Shown here in pieces: positions 1-9,532 of a stretch of DNA of 64,000 nt. Origin of the DNA: OLB6 sp964620125 (GTDB taxonomy: Bacteria > Bacteroidota > Ignavibacteria > Kapaibacteriales > Kapaibacteriaceae); NCBI GenBank assembly GCA_964620125.1, contig CAZUGQ010000016.1, positions 1 through 64,000 on the forward strand. The letters are read 5' to 3'. The translations under genes were made by a program, and so were the position numbers. How positions within the stretch are numbered: the first letter of the stretch is position 1; every line of letters begins with the position of its first letter. The notes below the pieces were generated by a model. That model did not search any database. It saw only the letters and a list, made by a program, of their open reading frames with translations, and was not told where the DNA came from.

Positions 1-109
1 TGATGCTGCATCACTAACTTACAGGATGGACCAATTTTGGGGGGGCATGTCACCAGGTTCTGGACAGCGACACAGTACCATTCTCGAATGCTGACTTGAC
101 CAAACGGAC

Positions 110-454
110 GAGAACTCAAACATTTCCCCTACAGGCCGGAGACTGGGATCGGAAATCAGTGTGCACTACGACCCCATGGCGGCCAAACTCATCACGTGGG
201 CACCTACGCGTAAGGAGTGTATTGAGTTAACCCTCGAAGTCTTGGACAACTACCACCTGGCTGGCTTCAAGACCACCATTCTGTTTTGCCGACTTACCAT
301 CAACAGCGAGCCCTTTCGCAGCGGCAACTACAGCACGGGCTTTGTAAAGGACCACTGGCCTTTGCCTTGGCCAGAAGGGTACTTGGATGCCGTAGCCGCC
401 ATTGCCACCGGAGGGTTTGTGCAGGAGCAAGAGAGGCGTTTGCCGGTGGTGTGA
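110..454 (+). pseudogene. C-terminal remnant of a biotin carboxylase (acyl-CoA carboxylase alpha subunit)
   Basis: The open frame ends at 454 and reads like the biotin carboxylase C-terminal domain: HYDPMAAKLITWAPTR, DNYHLAGFKTTILF and SGNYSTGFVKDHW match the family's usual YYDPMIAKLI..., DNYxxxGxxTN... and GxxSTGF blocks. About 20 residues upstream, NISPTGR resembles the FLPSTGR block, but the segment normally lying between it and the YYDPM block is too short, and the frame has a TGA at 92-94. No frame of bases 1-100 gives recognisable biotin carboxylase sequence. I read it as a broken or misassembled gene end; whether it once carried a biotinyl domain is unknown. The stop lies 19 bases before the purL start. 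The family acts in cytoplasmic ATP-dependent carboxylation of biotin. Confidence 0.6.
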
Positions 455-473
455 TTGCCCCGATATTTGCCCT

Positions 474-2696
474 ATGGAGATCTCCGTTTCTACCGCAACC
501 TCTCTCGGCCTGACGGCCGATGAATACCAGAAGATACTCGACATTCTCGGCCGTACACCTACCTACACGGAACTAGGCATCTTCTCCGTGATGTGGAGCG
601 AGCACTGCTCCTATAAGAATAGCATCCTGCAACTAAAAACGTTGCCACGTTCTGGCGGACGTCTGCTCGTGGATGCCGGCCAGGAAAACGCTGGGGTTGT
701 GGATGTGGGAGGGGGCTATGGTGTTGCCTTCAAGATCGAATCACATAACCACCCTTCTGCCGTTGAGCCGTTCCAGGGTGCTGCCACAGGTGTTGGTGGT
801 ATCCTACGCGACATCTTCACCATGGGTGCTCGTCCTATTGCAGCACTCAACTCGCTTCGGTTTGGTGAACCAGAGAATGAACGCACAAAGTACTTGGTGA
901 AGGGGGTTGTGCATGGCATAGGGCATTACGGCAATTGCTTTGGTGTTCCAACTGTGGCAGGAGAGGTGTACTTCGAACGATGTTACTCCGATAACCCGCT
1001 CGTGAATGCTATGGCCGTTGGCATCGTACATAAGGATCACATGACGAGTGCAACGGCCGGGGGAGTGGGCAATAAGGTTTTTATCATGGGAAGTGCAACG
1101 GGGCGTGATGGTATTCATGGAGCATCGTTGCTTGCTTCGCGTGAGTTCGATGCAGAAACAGAAAACATGCGTCCAACCGTGCAGGTAGGCGATCCCTTTG
1201 CAGAAAAACTTCTGCTGGAGGCAACACTCGAACTCATTCAAGCGGGTGTGGTATACGGTATGCAGGACATGGGTGCGGCCGGCATCAGCTGCTCGACCAG
1301 CGAGATGAGTGAAAAAGGTGGCGTTGGCATGCGCATCAACCTGGATGCCGTGCCTTTGCGAGAGCCGGACATGAGTGCCTACGAGATCATGCTGAGTGAA
1401 TCACAGGAGCGCATGCTTGTAGTTGTCCATGCCGGACGTGAGGCGGAGGCCACTGCGATCTGTGAGAAGTGGGATGTTCCCTTTACTGAGATTGGTGAGG
1501 TTACGGATGACGGATTACTCGTTGTTTGGCGGCATGGTGCGATAGAAGCTTCGATACCGGCATCAGCGCTTGTTCTTGGTGGTGGCGCACCTGTGTACGT
1601 GCGCGAACAACAGAAGCCTGAGTATCTCACACTTACACGCAAGCCGATTGACCGTGGTCCGCTCCTGCATCAGCAGGAGTGCACGGAAGCCCTTCGGCTG
1701 CTGCTACAGGCACCATCAATAGCTTCAAAACGATGGGTGTATGAGCAGTATGACTCACAGGTTGGCACCAACACCATAACGAGAATAAAGGGCGATGCTG
1801 CTGTACTCCGATTGAAAGAACTGCCAGGCACTGGCATAGCAGTGACAACGGACTGCAATTCTCGATACGTGTATCTCAACCCTTACGTTGGTGGTGCTAT
1901 TGCCGTGGCCGAGGCAGCTCGAAACTGTGTGTGTGTAGGAGCCGAACCGGTTGCCATTACCAATTGTTTGAACTTTGGGAATCCGTACGACCCAGAGGTG
2001 TACTGGCAGTTTGCCGAAGCCATTCGTGGCATTGGCGACATGTGTCGAATTCTCAACACGCCAGTCACCGGCGGCAATGTGAGCTTCCACAACGAAAGTC
2101 AGCACAACGCCATCTTTCCAACACCAACCATTGGCATGCTTGGGTTGATCGATGATCTGAACACAATTGTTGGATCACATTTTGTCAGCGCAGGAAACAC
2201 CATCGTTCTGCTTGGTTGGCAGCGCGAGGAACTTGGCGGCAGTGAATACCTGAAGGTCGTCCGCAAACGTATCCTGGGCGACGCACCACAACTGGATATG
2301 GACCATGAAGCCAACCTTCAACGGCTAGTGCTGCGGGCCATCCGCGAAGGACTAGTAGATGCAGCCCATGATTGTTCCGAAGGGGGCTTGCTTGTTGCAC
2401 TGGCCGAAATGTGTTTTGGGGGAGTTGGTGCCCATCTGGCCTTGCCGTTCGAACACACTGCCGGACATCTGTTTGGTGAAGCCCAAAGTCGTATCGTGGT
2501 TGAAACCACAGAAGATGCCTTGCCCGGGTTGCTTGCCATGTGTGAAGAAGAGGGCGTTCCTCACTTGATTATTGGTAGAACGGGTGGAAATAGATTCCTT
2601 GTTGATGGATTGGTAGACGAGGTGGTTGAAGACCTTCACAACCTCTACGAACAGGCATTGCCACTCATACTGGACAACAGCTATGCAAATGTTTAA
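474..2696 (+). CDS. purL: Phosphoribosylformylglycinamidine synthase subunit PurL (small form)
   Basis: Purine biosynthesis: ATP-dependent conversion of FGAR to FGAM, with PurQ supplying ammonia and PurS bridging. The 740-residue length fits the small PurL that needs separate PurQ and PurS, neither of which is in the window. Visible blocks are SVMWSEHCSYKNS near the N-terminus, KIESHNHPSAVEPFQGAATG, GMQDMGAAGISCSTSE and DCSEGGLLVAL, in the order of two AIRS-like halves. The longer open frame reaches back to 402, but that part overlaps the upstream remnant and is unlike PurL; MEISVSTATSLGLTADEY from ATG 474 is the expected beginning. Two copies of the AGGGGGCT octamer lie inside (710, 2381). 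The stop overlaps the start of the DoxX gene. Confidence 0.95.
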   Translation: MEISVSTATSLGLTADEYQKILDILGRTPTYTELGIFSVMWSEHCSYKNSILQLKTLPRSGGRLLVDAGQENAGVVDVGGGYGVAFKIESHNHPSAVEPFQGAATGVGGILRDIFTMGARPIAALNSLRFGEPENERTKYLVKGVVHGIGHYGNCFGVPTVAGEVYFERCYSDNPLVNAMAVGIVHKDHMTSATAGGVGNKVFIMGSATGRDGIHGASLLASREFDAETENMRPTVQVGDPFAEKLLLEATLELIQAGVVYGMQDMGAAGISCSTSEMSEKGGVGMRINLDAVPLREPDMSAYEIMLSESQERMLVVVHAGREAEATAICEKWDVPFTEIGEVTDDGLLVVWRHGAIEASIPASALVLGGGAPVYVREQQKPEYLTLTRKPIDRGPLLHQQECTEALRLLLQAPSIASKRWVYEQYDSQVGTNTITRIKGDAAVLRLKELPGTGIAVTTDCNSRYVYLNPYVGGAIAVAEAARNCVCVGAEPVAITNCLNFGNPYDPEVYWQFAEAIRGIGDMCRILNTPVTGGNVSFHNESQHNAIFPTPTIGMLGLIDDLNTIVGSHFVSAGNTIVLLGWQREELGGSEYLKVVRKRILGDAPQLDMDHEANLQRLVLRAIREGLVDAAHDCSEGGLLVALAEMCFGGVGAHLALPFEHTAGHLFGEAQSRIVVETTEDALPGLLAMCEEEGVPHLIIGRTGGNRFLVDGLVDEVVEDLHNLYEQALPLILDNSYANV

Positions 2697-3168
2697 GCCA
2701 ACGATCTTTACACAGCCATGGCTGACCGATGTTTGGCCAACACTCTTGCGGGTGTTTGTTGGGGTGTTGCTCGTAGGGCATGGTGGCGATAAGCTCTTTA
2801 ATGGACTTGACCGTTTCGTTGCGCAAATAGCGGAGAAGGGATGGCCTGCGCCGGAGTTGCAGGCTTTTGCTGCCGTGTTCTCGGAGTTTGCTGGTGGTGT
2901 GTTGCTCATTGTAGGACTGTTTACGCGTCCTGCTGCATTGATGCAGATCATCACCTTCTTCATCATCACCTTTGTGTGGGCGTATGACGGACCCTTCTTC
3001 ATGAAGCAAGAGAAACCACTGATGTTCCTGGTGCTGAACATCTATCTCTTCTGTGTTGGTCCAGGCAAGGTAAGCGTGGATTGGTTTCTTTTCGGCAAGC
3101 AAGCCGCCAAGGCAGAGCCTCTACCTACGTCATCATCGATTACCGATAGCGCCAACACATCCAGCTAA
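2683..3168 (+). CDS. DoxX family membrane protein
   Basis: A 161-residue polytopic protein of the DoxX/SURF4-like family. It has the N-terminal helix with LLRVFVGVLLVGHGGDKLF, a second helix around FSEFAGGVLLIVGLFTRP (a typical DoxX block) and two further hydrophobic segments. The C-terminal 25 residues are polar and probably cytoplasmic. Family members are linked to thiosulfate oxidation or redox and membrane stress, but nothing here fixes a substrate. Two in-frame ATGs (2683, 2689) overlap the purL stop codon, suggesting translational coupling; an upstream ATG at 2626 would lie deep in purL and is unlikely. The stop faces the stop of the minus-strand secreted protein with five bases between them. 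Confidence 0.85.
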   Translation: MQMFKPTIFTQPWLTDVWPTLLRVFVGVLLVGHGGDKLFNGLDRFVAQIAEKGWPAPELQAFAAVFSEFAGGVLLIVGLFTRPAALMQIITFFIITFVWAYDGPFFMKQEKPLMFLVLNIYLFCVGPGKVSVDWFLFGKQAAKAEPLPTSSSITDSANTSS

Positions 3169-3173
3169 CACTC

Positions 3174-6149
3174 CTATCGAACAAGCACGAACGTTGCCGA
3201 GTGCATTGCATGTGGGGTAGTGATGCGAACGGAAAACGTTCCTGCTCCAACGTGGTCGAGCGGGATTCTTAACCCTTCGAGCAATTGATGGGCTGTAACA
3301 GCAAGGCTTGCAACTTCCTGGCCTTGCATGTCCACAATGTGCACGAATGCACGATCTGACCGAACAACGTGTGCATGCACGATGATTGCATCGGTAGCAG
3401 GATTTGGTGCAACATGTACAAAGGATATCTCGCGGCCGAGATCTTCGCCAACATTCGAAATTGTTGGGTCGAAGAACAACGCATAGATACCTTCGATGAT
3501 GGCTCTGTTGTTTGGGGCGGCAAGTTCGGGGATCACCAGCGTATTCCCTTCTTGCGCAATATTCTGGACCGTTCTGGTCAAGCCCCCTTGCATGCCTTCC
3601 TTGAAATCCCGATCCAAAACAACCTGAATGCGGTTGTTGTAGTCCAGATAACCAGAGCAATAGGCATAGAAGCCACCAAGTCTGCTCGTGGGTGAGTACT
3701 CACCAATCTCAAGAACAATAGGTGCTCGCAGCAGTGAGCCCTTAAGAAAGTCAAGATCCGGAAATCCACCGGTACCCGTCTTGTTGTTCGCTCCGTGTAC
3801 TGTATTGCGAGGATTGTAAAGAGGCTCTACAATGTTGGAGCTCTGGAAGTCGAAGCGCAATGGCAGATTGCGCTGGTCGATGAACTCCAACGTACCCCCA
3901 ATCAGGCTGTCTCTCCGCGTGCCCACGGTGGTTCGGCCAGTAAGTGCACTCAGTTGAACACGAAGTTGTGCATCGGTCATCACAAACGGGTAGGTGCTAT
4001 CACTGCTCAGCACCTTTATAATGGTTCCGATAGCTGCCTCGCCCTGGCTGCCTCTGTCTGATAGGGGGCTTGGGTAGAGCGATGTTGTTGAGCTGCTATC
4101 CACGTCCATGGGGATGTGCTTATACCAACGCAACACTGTGTCGACCGGTACAAAACTCCCCCCCCACGCAGAATCGAGAAAAATGCGGGTGTTCGGCGAC
4201 GTATAGACTTCATCGCCGGTTGAAATAGCTGCGCTTCTGCTTGAGTCTGAATGCTGCTGTATCTGATACGGTGCCAGGTAGACCTTCGATAGTGTGGTAT
4301 CCGTAAGCAATGTATCTGCATACCAAATTGCGGCGTCTGTATACGTACTTGTATCCGCAAGACTCAACTGATCCGAATGGTACACGCTTGTAACGCGTTC
4401 ACCAAGTTGATCTCCAACGGGTGTGGTTGCAATGGGAGTAAAGGCTATAGCTGGTGTAATCAGGTTTGCAAAGTGCAGTGATGTGCTTGCACTCGCGTCG
4501 ATTGTTTCGCCGCTTGTTGTTCTACTACGCTTCCCAACGACGACTCCATACAGCCACCGACCTAAACGGTCCAGCCTGCCCCGACCTTTGCGATGCACGG
4601 AGGTATCTCTCGACTCTGAGAATGCTGCGTATGGTACGGTGATGTGAGCCGTACCGTCAGAATCTTTCCACGGGTCAAAGTATGGTGTGCCAGCTGGGAA
4701 CGTTTGCCACGTTACAGATCGCTCCTGCGTTCCTCCGGCATTCCTCTGATCATTATCATCCTTGTACCACAGCTCATTGCTGCTTGTTGTTGAGTGAGCG
4801 CCCGTTAATACCACAACGTGTCTGCCAGTTACGGTTGAACCCGAACCAGCATCAGCATGATATTCCAGGAATAGCTCTACATCCTCACTGTCTTGCACTT
4901 CCTTTCGAATCCAATCAAACTTGGGATATCCACCATCACCTTGATTGTCGGCAATGGATAAGTAGTCGTCCTGACTTTCAACGTCTTCGGTACTACCTCT
5001 GCGCTGAAACTTCACGATAACAGGTAGGTCGTATTTATTGATGTACTCCAGTTTGGCTGCAAGGAAGTCTTCGCTCCACACGCCAGTAGAATCCGGGCGT
5101 AACATCATACGTGATATCTCTATGAGCTTGGCTCGATGTGTTCCTCCGGGGTCAATGTCGCTCCATGTTTCGTCCAGCCACTGCATGCTATTGGCAAATG
5201 CAGTGGGTGCGCAAGCATTGAGGTCTCCTGCGTAATCAGCAATGGATCTTGGTCCGTATACGGAGTTATCCAAATCAATGTTGGGCATGTTGCAACCAAT
5301 GGTGTGTCCAACTGTAGGAGTGCCACTACTGTAGGAGTAGTTAACGGAGGATAGACTTAAGCCGAGAGAAGTTGTGGTATCTGTAAGTCCGCCATACCAT
5401 TTGGATCTGACGGTCCACTCCAGATCCGTATACTGCTTCAGCGTTGTATCTGTGGTAAGGGTATCGGTGGTAAGTGAAAACACAAGCCTTGAGGTGTCTT
5501 GATTAATGGCTGGATTGTTTGTTTCCAGGTAAAGTTGCTGAGCCATTGTTATCGAGTCAACAGACGGCGGAACTGGTTTATTCCGCAGTATCCAGGAGCC
5601 TGAGTCAAGTGAATACATCGATCGAACATTGAGGTACCTCCAGTTTTCGAATGGTCCGTATCTGTATTCGAGGACAGCGTTGTTCTTAGCATTGCTCACG
5701 AATGGAGCATGGATTTGCTGATGAATGAGAGTTGCCAGAAACAACTGCGGCAACACGGTTGTGGTGATAGTCTTGGAGTTGTTTGTAGGGTTGATCTCAT
5801 CTGCAAAGTCAATCCGACCAGTGATGGTGTAGTTACCCTGATCTGCAGGAATCCATTGTATTGGGAATGTGAAAGTCGATGATACAAATGGAGCTATCGG
5901 TGGACCATCGAACGTCTGATTGTATTCTATTCCACCACCTGCCTTCATAGCCTGCAGATTAATAGTGTAAGAATCAGCCAGTAGTATGTTGTCGTTGCTG
6001 ATACTCACGGTGAATTGAGTGGCTTGTGAGCGCCTTGGCTGACCCCAGTCCAGGTTGATGGATTTAAGATTGAGGTCTGTTGCATGGCCAGTAACTGCTG
6101 GTAGCAACACTGTGAGGCAAAGGATCAACAGGCGTGCTGCAGATTTCAT
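3174..6149 (-). CDS. Secreted T9SS protein with tandem C39-like peptidase units, second one degenerate
   Basis: 991 residues from ATG 6149, chosen because it opens a signal peptide (basic MKSAAR, hydrophobic core, cleavage near GHA-TD at residue 22-24). Residues 25-135 look like a CARDB/Ig-like sheet domain. Residues about 225-455 form a C39-like cysteine peptidase unit: NACAPTAFANSMQWL with candidate Cys313 and GRHVVVLTGA with candidate His444. Residues about 610-835 repeat the same unit (TDTTL, LEFIDQRNLPL, GTGGFPDLDF, GGFYAYCSGY match TDTTL, LEYINKYDLPV, GDGGYPKFDW, GRHVVVLTGA) without the Cys and His. The end (912-991; VAPNPATDAI ... FVLVR) is a T9SS sorting domain, so the product should reach the cell surface or medium. 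Substrate and activity are inferred only. Confidence 0.75.
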   Translation of the reverse strand: MKSAARLLILCLTVLLPAVTGHATDLNLKSINLDWGQPRRSQATQFTVSISNDNILLADSYTINLQAMKAGGGIEYNQTFDGPPIAPFVSSTFTFPIQWIPADQGNYTITGRIDFADEINPTNNSKTITTTVLPQLFLATLIHQQIHAPFVSNAKNNAVLEYRYGPFENWRYLNVRSMYSLDSGSWILRNKPVPPSVDSITMAQQLYLETNNPAINQDTSRLVFSLTTDTLTTDTTLKQYTDLEWTVRSKWYGGLTDTTTSLGLSLSSVNYSYSSGTPTVGHTIGCNMPNIDLDNSVYGPRSIADYAGDLNACAPTAFANSMQWLDETWSDIDPGGTHRAKLIEISRMMLRPDSTGVWSEDFLAAKLEYINKYDLPVIVKFQRRGSTEDVESQDDYLSIADNQGDGGYPKFDWIRKEVQDSEDVELFLEYHADAGSGSTVTGRHVVVLTGAHSTTSSNELWYKDDNDQRNAGGTQERSVTWQTFPAGTPYFDPWKDSDGTAHITVPYAAFSESRDTSVHRKGRGRLDRLGRWLYGVVVGKRSRTTSGETIDASASTSLHFANLITPAIAFTPIATTPVGDQLGERVTSVYHSDQLSLADTSTYTDAAIWYADTLLTDTTLSKVYLAPYQIQQHSDSSRSAAISTGDEVYTSPNTRIFLDSAWGGSFVPVDTVLRWYKHIPMDVDSSSTTSLYPSPLSDRGSQGEAAIGTIIKVLSSDSTYPFVMTDAQLRVQLSALTGRTTVGTRRDSLIGGTLEFIDQRNLPLRFDFQSSNIVEPLYNPRNTVHGANNKTGTGGFPDLDFLKGSLLRAPIVLEIGEYSPTSRLGGFYAYCSGYLDYNNRIQVVLDRDFKEGMQGGLTRTVQNIAQEGNTLVIPELAAPNNRAIIEGIYALFFDPTISNVGEDLGREISFVHVAPNPATDAIIVHAHVVRSDRAFVHIVDMQGQEVASLAVTAHQLLEGLRIPLDHVGAGTFSVRITTPHAMHSATFVLVR

Positions 6150-6190
6150 ACGTAGCCCCTTCGCAATGTGAGGGGTCAACCTAACTGTTC

Positions 6191-7381
6191 CTAGCTGAAT
6201 TTCAACGCACGAACAATGCTCACACGTGAAGCTATAAGCATCGGTGTTACCGAGGCCAATGCGGAAAGGAAGAGAACTGCACATGGAACCAGCAGGAAGG
6301 GGGCTGGAGCAAGAGACACCGGTAAGCTTGTTACGTAATACACAGCCCCGTCTAGACGGATGAGGCCAAAGCTGTTCTGCACGGTGATTAAAAGAAGAGC
6401 AACCACTGAACCAATGAGTGTTCCCACTATGCCAATCCGCAGCCCCCTCCAGAAAACCACCAGCATCAGCTGTCGGGGAGGGAGACCCATGGCAGCAAGA
6501 ATGGCCAGAGAGGTTGTCTTAAGCACAACGGCAACCAACAAGGTGCTCAGAACGGTAAACGCAGCTACGATACTGATCAGTCCCAGTACGATTGGGATAG
6601 GCTGCTTTTGGAGCTCAATCCAACTGGCAACATTTGCATATCGATCCTGCCACGTGTAGATGAGCAAACCCCTGGGTAACGTGGTGAGAAGTTTGATCGC
6701 CACACGCTGTGCTCGCTCGGGGTCGTGTAACTCCAGCGAAATCATGGTTGGTTGCGTAGCATCAAGCTGTGCGTGCATGGCGAGGTCGGTTGACTTCATT
6801 ACCACGAGACTTGCATCAACAGAGTACATGCCCGTGGTAACGATGCCCGATACTGGAACTGCAAACAGTATCGGTGCCTGCTGATCCTGATGTGCAACGT
6901 AGAGGAGGAGTGTATCGCCGACGTGTGCGTTTAGGCGACGACTGACCTCGATTCCAAGCACACAGGATCCGTTGGTGGGGGGGAGTCCGGACGTAAGCAC
7001 GGGGCGCAGCAGACGCTCAATCCGCTGGTCTTCCATTCCATGTATTGCTACGCCATCAACACCTGTGCGAGTGCGTGCAAGAGCTTCTCGGATGATAACT
7101 GCATCAAGGTGCTTGACGTCTGGCAGACTGCGAATTCGCTGAAGCACATCCGGGTTGAGTTTGCTGGCATGCATCACATCGGATCGAATCTCTACATGCG
7201 ATGTGAATCTAGTAGCCACATCCAGAATACGCTCCTCATATCCAGTGAGAATGCTGATGCTCAGAATCAGAGCCAACGTTCCCATAGCTATGCTTGCAAT
7301 GCTTACTACGCTCGTAAACCGAGCAAAGCCATCAACTCGGAGTGATGTAGCGATACGCCGGGAAAGCCACCAGCTTAACAT
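6191..7381 (-). CDS. FtsX-like ABC transporter permease (LolC/LolE/MacB type)
   Basis: 396 residues: one N-terminal membrane helix (FTSVVSIASIAMGTLALILS), a periplasmic domain of about 210 residues, then three C-terminal helices (IPIVLGLISIVAAFTVLSTL; GLRIGIVGTLIGSVVALLLI; a last one ending before MLIASRVSIVRALKFS). This is the FtsX/LolC topology, used for lipoprotein release or export from the inner membrane. No ATPase (LolD) gene is adjacent, so the complex is incomplete here. A run of seven G sits at 6977-6983 inside the gene. The start ATG precedes a typical short cytoplasmic N-terminus. The secreted protein gene follows 41 bases downstream on the same strand. Exact cargo is unknown. Confidence 0.85.
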   Translation of the reverse strand: MLSWWLSRRIATSLRVDGFARFTSVVSIASIAMGTLALILSISILTGYEERILDVATRFTSHVEIRSDVMHASKLNPDVLQRIRSLPDVKHLDAVIIREALARTRTGVDGVAIHGMEDQRIERLLRPVLTSGLPPTNGSCVLGIEVSRRLNAHVGDTLLLYVAHQDQQAPILFAVPVSGIVTTGMYSVDASLVVMKSTDLAMHAQLDATQPTMISLELHDPERAQRVAIKLLTTLPRGLLIYTWQDRYANVASWIELQKQPIPIVLGLISIVAAFTVLSTLLVAVVLKTTSLAILAAMGLPPRQLMLVVFWRGLRIGIVGTLIGSVVALLLITVQNSFGLIRLDGAVYYVTSLPVSLAPAPFLLVPCAVLFLSALASVTPMLIASRVSIVRALKFS

Positions 7382-7447
7382 GGGGTTGCGTGTACTGTTT
7401 GGTAGTTAAAGGCTATGCACCGGGTGTTCTTCACTCACCATGCCTGG

Positions 7448-8266
7448 TCATTGATCAGTGAAGTTCTGACCAGCGTCAACCATCTGTTTTTGCAACAAGG
7501 AAGGTTGAAAACGTGGTTCAAGGTAGAACTGCTGCCACTGGCTGGTGGTAACGTCCAGGTTGGTGCTCACGCCAATGAGGTCCATGAGTTCAAACGGACC
7601 CATCTTAAATCCCAGCCCCTTCATGGACATATCAACCTGATCGATGGTTGCAGCACCTTCCATCACGATGCGTTGTGCCTCGTTGTAGTAGTTGCGAGCA
7701 ACACGATTAACGATGAAGCCAGGCACGTCACGAGCCACCACCGGAGTTTTTCCAAGCCCAGTGGCAAATGTCATACAAGCCTGAATTGTTGCGTTCGACG
7801 TTCGTGGACCCTTGATGACTTCCACCAGCTTCATGATGTGTGCTGGGTTGAAAAAGTGCAAGCCAACGAACCGACTTGCATCGGAGAGCTGACGGCCTAG
7901 CGCTGCGATGGAAATGCTGGACGTATTGGTAGCAAGAATAGCATCGGACCGGATGATTGATTCAACGCGAACGAGTACGTCGGTTTTTACATCCAGCTTC
8001 TCCACAACAGCCTCTACCACAAGGTCGCTGGTGCTTAACGACGTCAGGTTGGTTGACGCATGCAGTCTATCGGATGCTGCGCTGCGTTGCTCAGCCGTCA
8101 ACCGTCCTTTCTCCAACGCTTTGTCAAGCTGGCTGCGTACCCACTGTTGTGCTTGCTCGAGCACTTCAGGAATGGCATCGCACAGTATCACTGTATGTCC
8201 AGTTTGCACGCAGGCAAGGGCAATACCCCGGCCCATAACGCCCGCTCCGCAGATACCGATGTTCAT
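7448..8266 (-). CDS. hbd: 3-hydroxyacyl-CoA dehydrogenase (3-hydroxybutyryl-CoA dehydrogenase type)
   Basis: Oxidises (S)-3-hydroxyacyl-CoA with NAD in beta-oxidation or butanoate metabolism; cytoplasmic. The 272-residue chain starts with the Rossmann fingerprint GICGAGVMGRGIAL and has NTSSISIAALG, GLHFFNPAHIMKLVEVIKG (catalytic His region) and the C-terminal helical domain with DVPGFIVNRV and GFKMGPFELMDLIG. Length is close to the family norm (about 280). ATG 8266 overlaps the kbl stop by four bases (ATGA), so it is probably the second gene of a kbl-hbd operon. A thiolase gene begins at 63614 but is far away. The specific chain length preferred cannot be read from the sequence. Confidence 0.9.
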   Translation of the reverse strand: MNIGICGAGVMGRGIALACVQTGHTVILCDAIPEVLEQAQQWVRSQLDKALEKGRLTAEQRSAASDRLHASTNLTSLSTSDLVVEAVVEKLDVKTDVLVRVESIIRSDAILATNTSSISIAALGRQLSDASRFVGLHFFNPAHIMKLVEVIKGPRTSNATIQACMTFATGLGKTPVVARDVPGFIVNRVARNYYNEAQRIVMEGAATIDQVDMSMKGLGFKMGPFELMDLIGVSTNLDVTTSQWQQFYLEPRFQPSLLQKQMVDAGQNFTDQ

Positions 8267-9462
8267 TGCAGTACTCCTAATTCGCGGCCAACCTTTCCGA
8301 ATGCTGCGATTGCTCGATCGAGATGTTGGCGGGTATGGGCAGCAGAAACCTGTACCCGAATCCTCGCCTTATCCTTTGGTACAACGGGGTAGAAGAAGCC
8401 AATCACGTAGATACCTTCGTCGAGTAGTTTGGCTGCCATCTCCTGTGCGAGGCGTGCATCGTACAGCATGATGGGTGTGATGGGGTGTGTACCCGGAATG
8501 ATGTCGAAACCAAGCTCCGTAAGTCCGTTGCGAAAGTACATGGTGTTGGCTTCCAGCGTGTCGCGAAGCTCGGTGGTAGAACTAAGCAGTTCGAACATTC
8601 GGATACCGGCACCAACGATAGCTGGAGGTAGGGAATTTGAGAACAAGTATGGCCGCGAACGCTGCCGAAGCAGTTCGATGATCTCCTTTCGTCCGGTGGT
8701 AAATCCACCGATCCCGCCACCTAGCGCCTTGCCCAGAGTGCCGGTGATGATGTCAACCCTACCCATCACATTGCAGAGCTCAACAACACCACGCCCATGT
8801 TTTCCCATGAAGCCCATGCTATGGCATTCATCAACCATAACGAGTGCACCGTAGGTATCGGCAAGGTCGCACACCACATCGAGTGGCGCAATGGTACCGT
8901 CCATCGAAAACACGGCATCCGTGGCGATGAGCACATTCCGTGCCCCCTCTGCTCGGGCCAGTCGTAGCTGTGCCTCAAGGTCGGTCATGTTGCAGCTTTC
9001 GTATCTGTACCGTTTTGCCTTGCATAGCCGAACACCATCAATGATGGATGCATGGTTGAGAGCATCACTCACAATGGCATCGTCGGCACCGAGCAATGGT
9101 TCGAACACGCCGCCGTTAGCATCAAAACATGCTGCGTACAGGATTGCGTCATCAGTCTGGCAGAACTCACTGATCCGGCGTTCAAGCTCTACGTGGATGT
9201 CCTGTGTACCACAGATGAATCGCACACTACTCATCCCGAAGCCATGATCATCAAGTGCCTTGTGCGCAGCTGCAATCATCTCAGGGTGTGAGCTTAGTCC
9301 AAGGTAGTTGTTGGCACAGAAGTTCAGCACGGGTTCACTCACTCCTTCAACCGTGATCTCCGGTCCTTGGGCCGACGTAATGATCCGTTCGCGTTTGTAG
9401 AGTCCGTTGGCCTGAATCTCGGCCAGTTCCGCTTGTAGTTGCTGTTTAATGTTGCCGTACAT
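8263..9462 (-). CDS. kbl: Glycine C-acetyltransferase (2-amino-3-ketobutyrate CoA ligase)
   Basis: PLP enzyme that cleaves 2-amino-3-oxobutyrate with CoA to glycine and acetyl-CoA in threonine breakdown. The 399 residues match the usual 398. Motifs: NYLGLSSHPEMI, SDALNHASIIDGVRLCKA, DECHSMGFMGKHGRG and the PLP-lysine block TGTLGKALGGGIGG. I chose ATG 9462 (MYGNIKQQLQAEL) because the upstream extension to 9558 is unlike the family and would cover the divergent glycosyltransferase start. No threonine dehydrogenase gene is next to it. Other members of this alpha-oxoamine synthase family (AONS, SPT) are possible, but the start and the SxRFICGTQDIH block favour Kbl. Confidence 0.92.
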   Translation of the reverse strand: MYGNIKQQLQAELAEIQANGLYKRERIITSAQGPEITVEGVSEPVLNFCANNYLGLSSHPEMIAAAHKALDDHGFGMSSVRFICGTQDIHVELERRISEFCQTDDAILYAACFDANGGVFEPLLGADDAIVSDALNHASIIDGVRLCKAKRYRYESCNMTDLEAQLRLARAEGARNVLIATDAVFSMDGTIAPLDVVCDLADTYGALVMVDECHSMGFMGKHGRGVVELCNVMGRVDIITGTLGKALGGGIGGFTTGRKEIIELLRQRSRPYLFSNSLPPAIVGAGIRMFELLSSTTELRDTLEANTMYFRNGLTELGFDIIPGTHPITPIMLYDARLAQEMAAKLLDEGIYVIGFFYPVVPKDKARIRVQVSAAHTRQHLDRAIAAFGKVGRELGVLQ

Positions 9463-9532
9463 GATGATTGGGCTTGGTTGTGGATGGGGCAAATATCGGA
9501 AGGGCTTGGTAGGGGGCGATATATTCGCTGCG

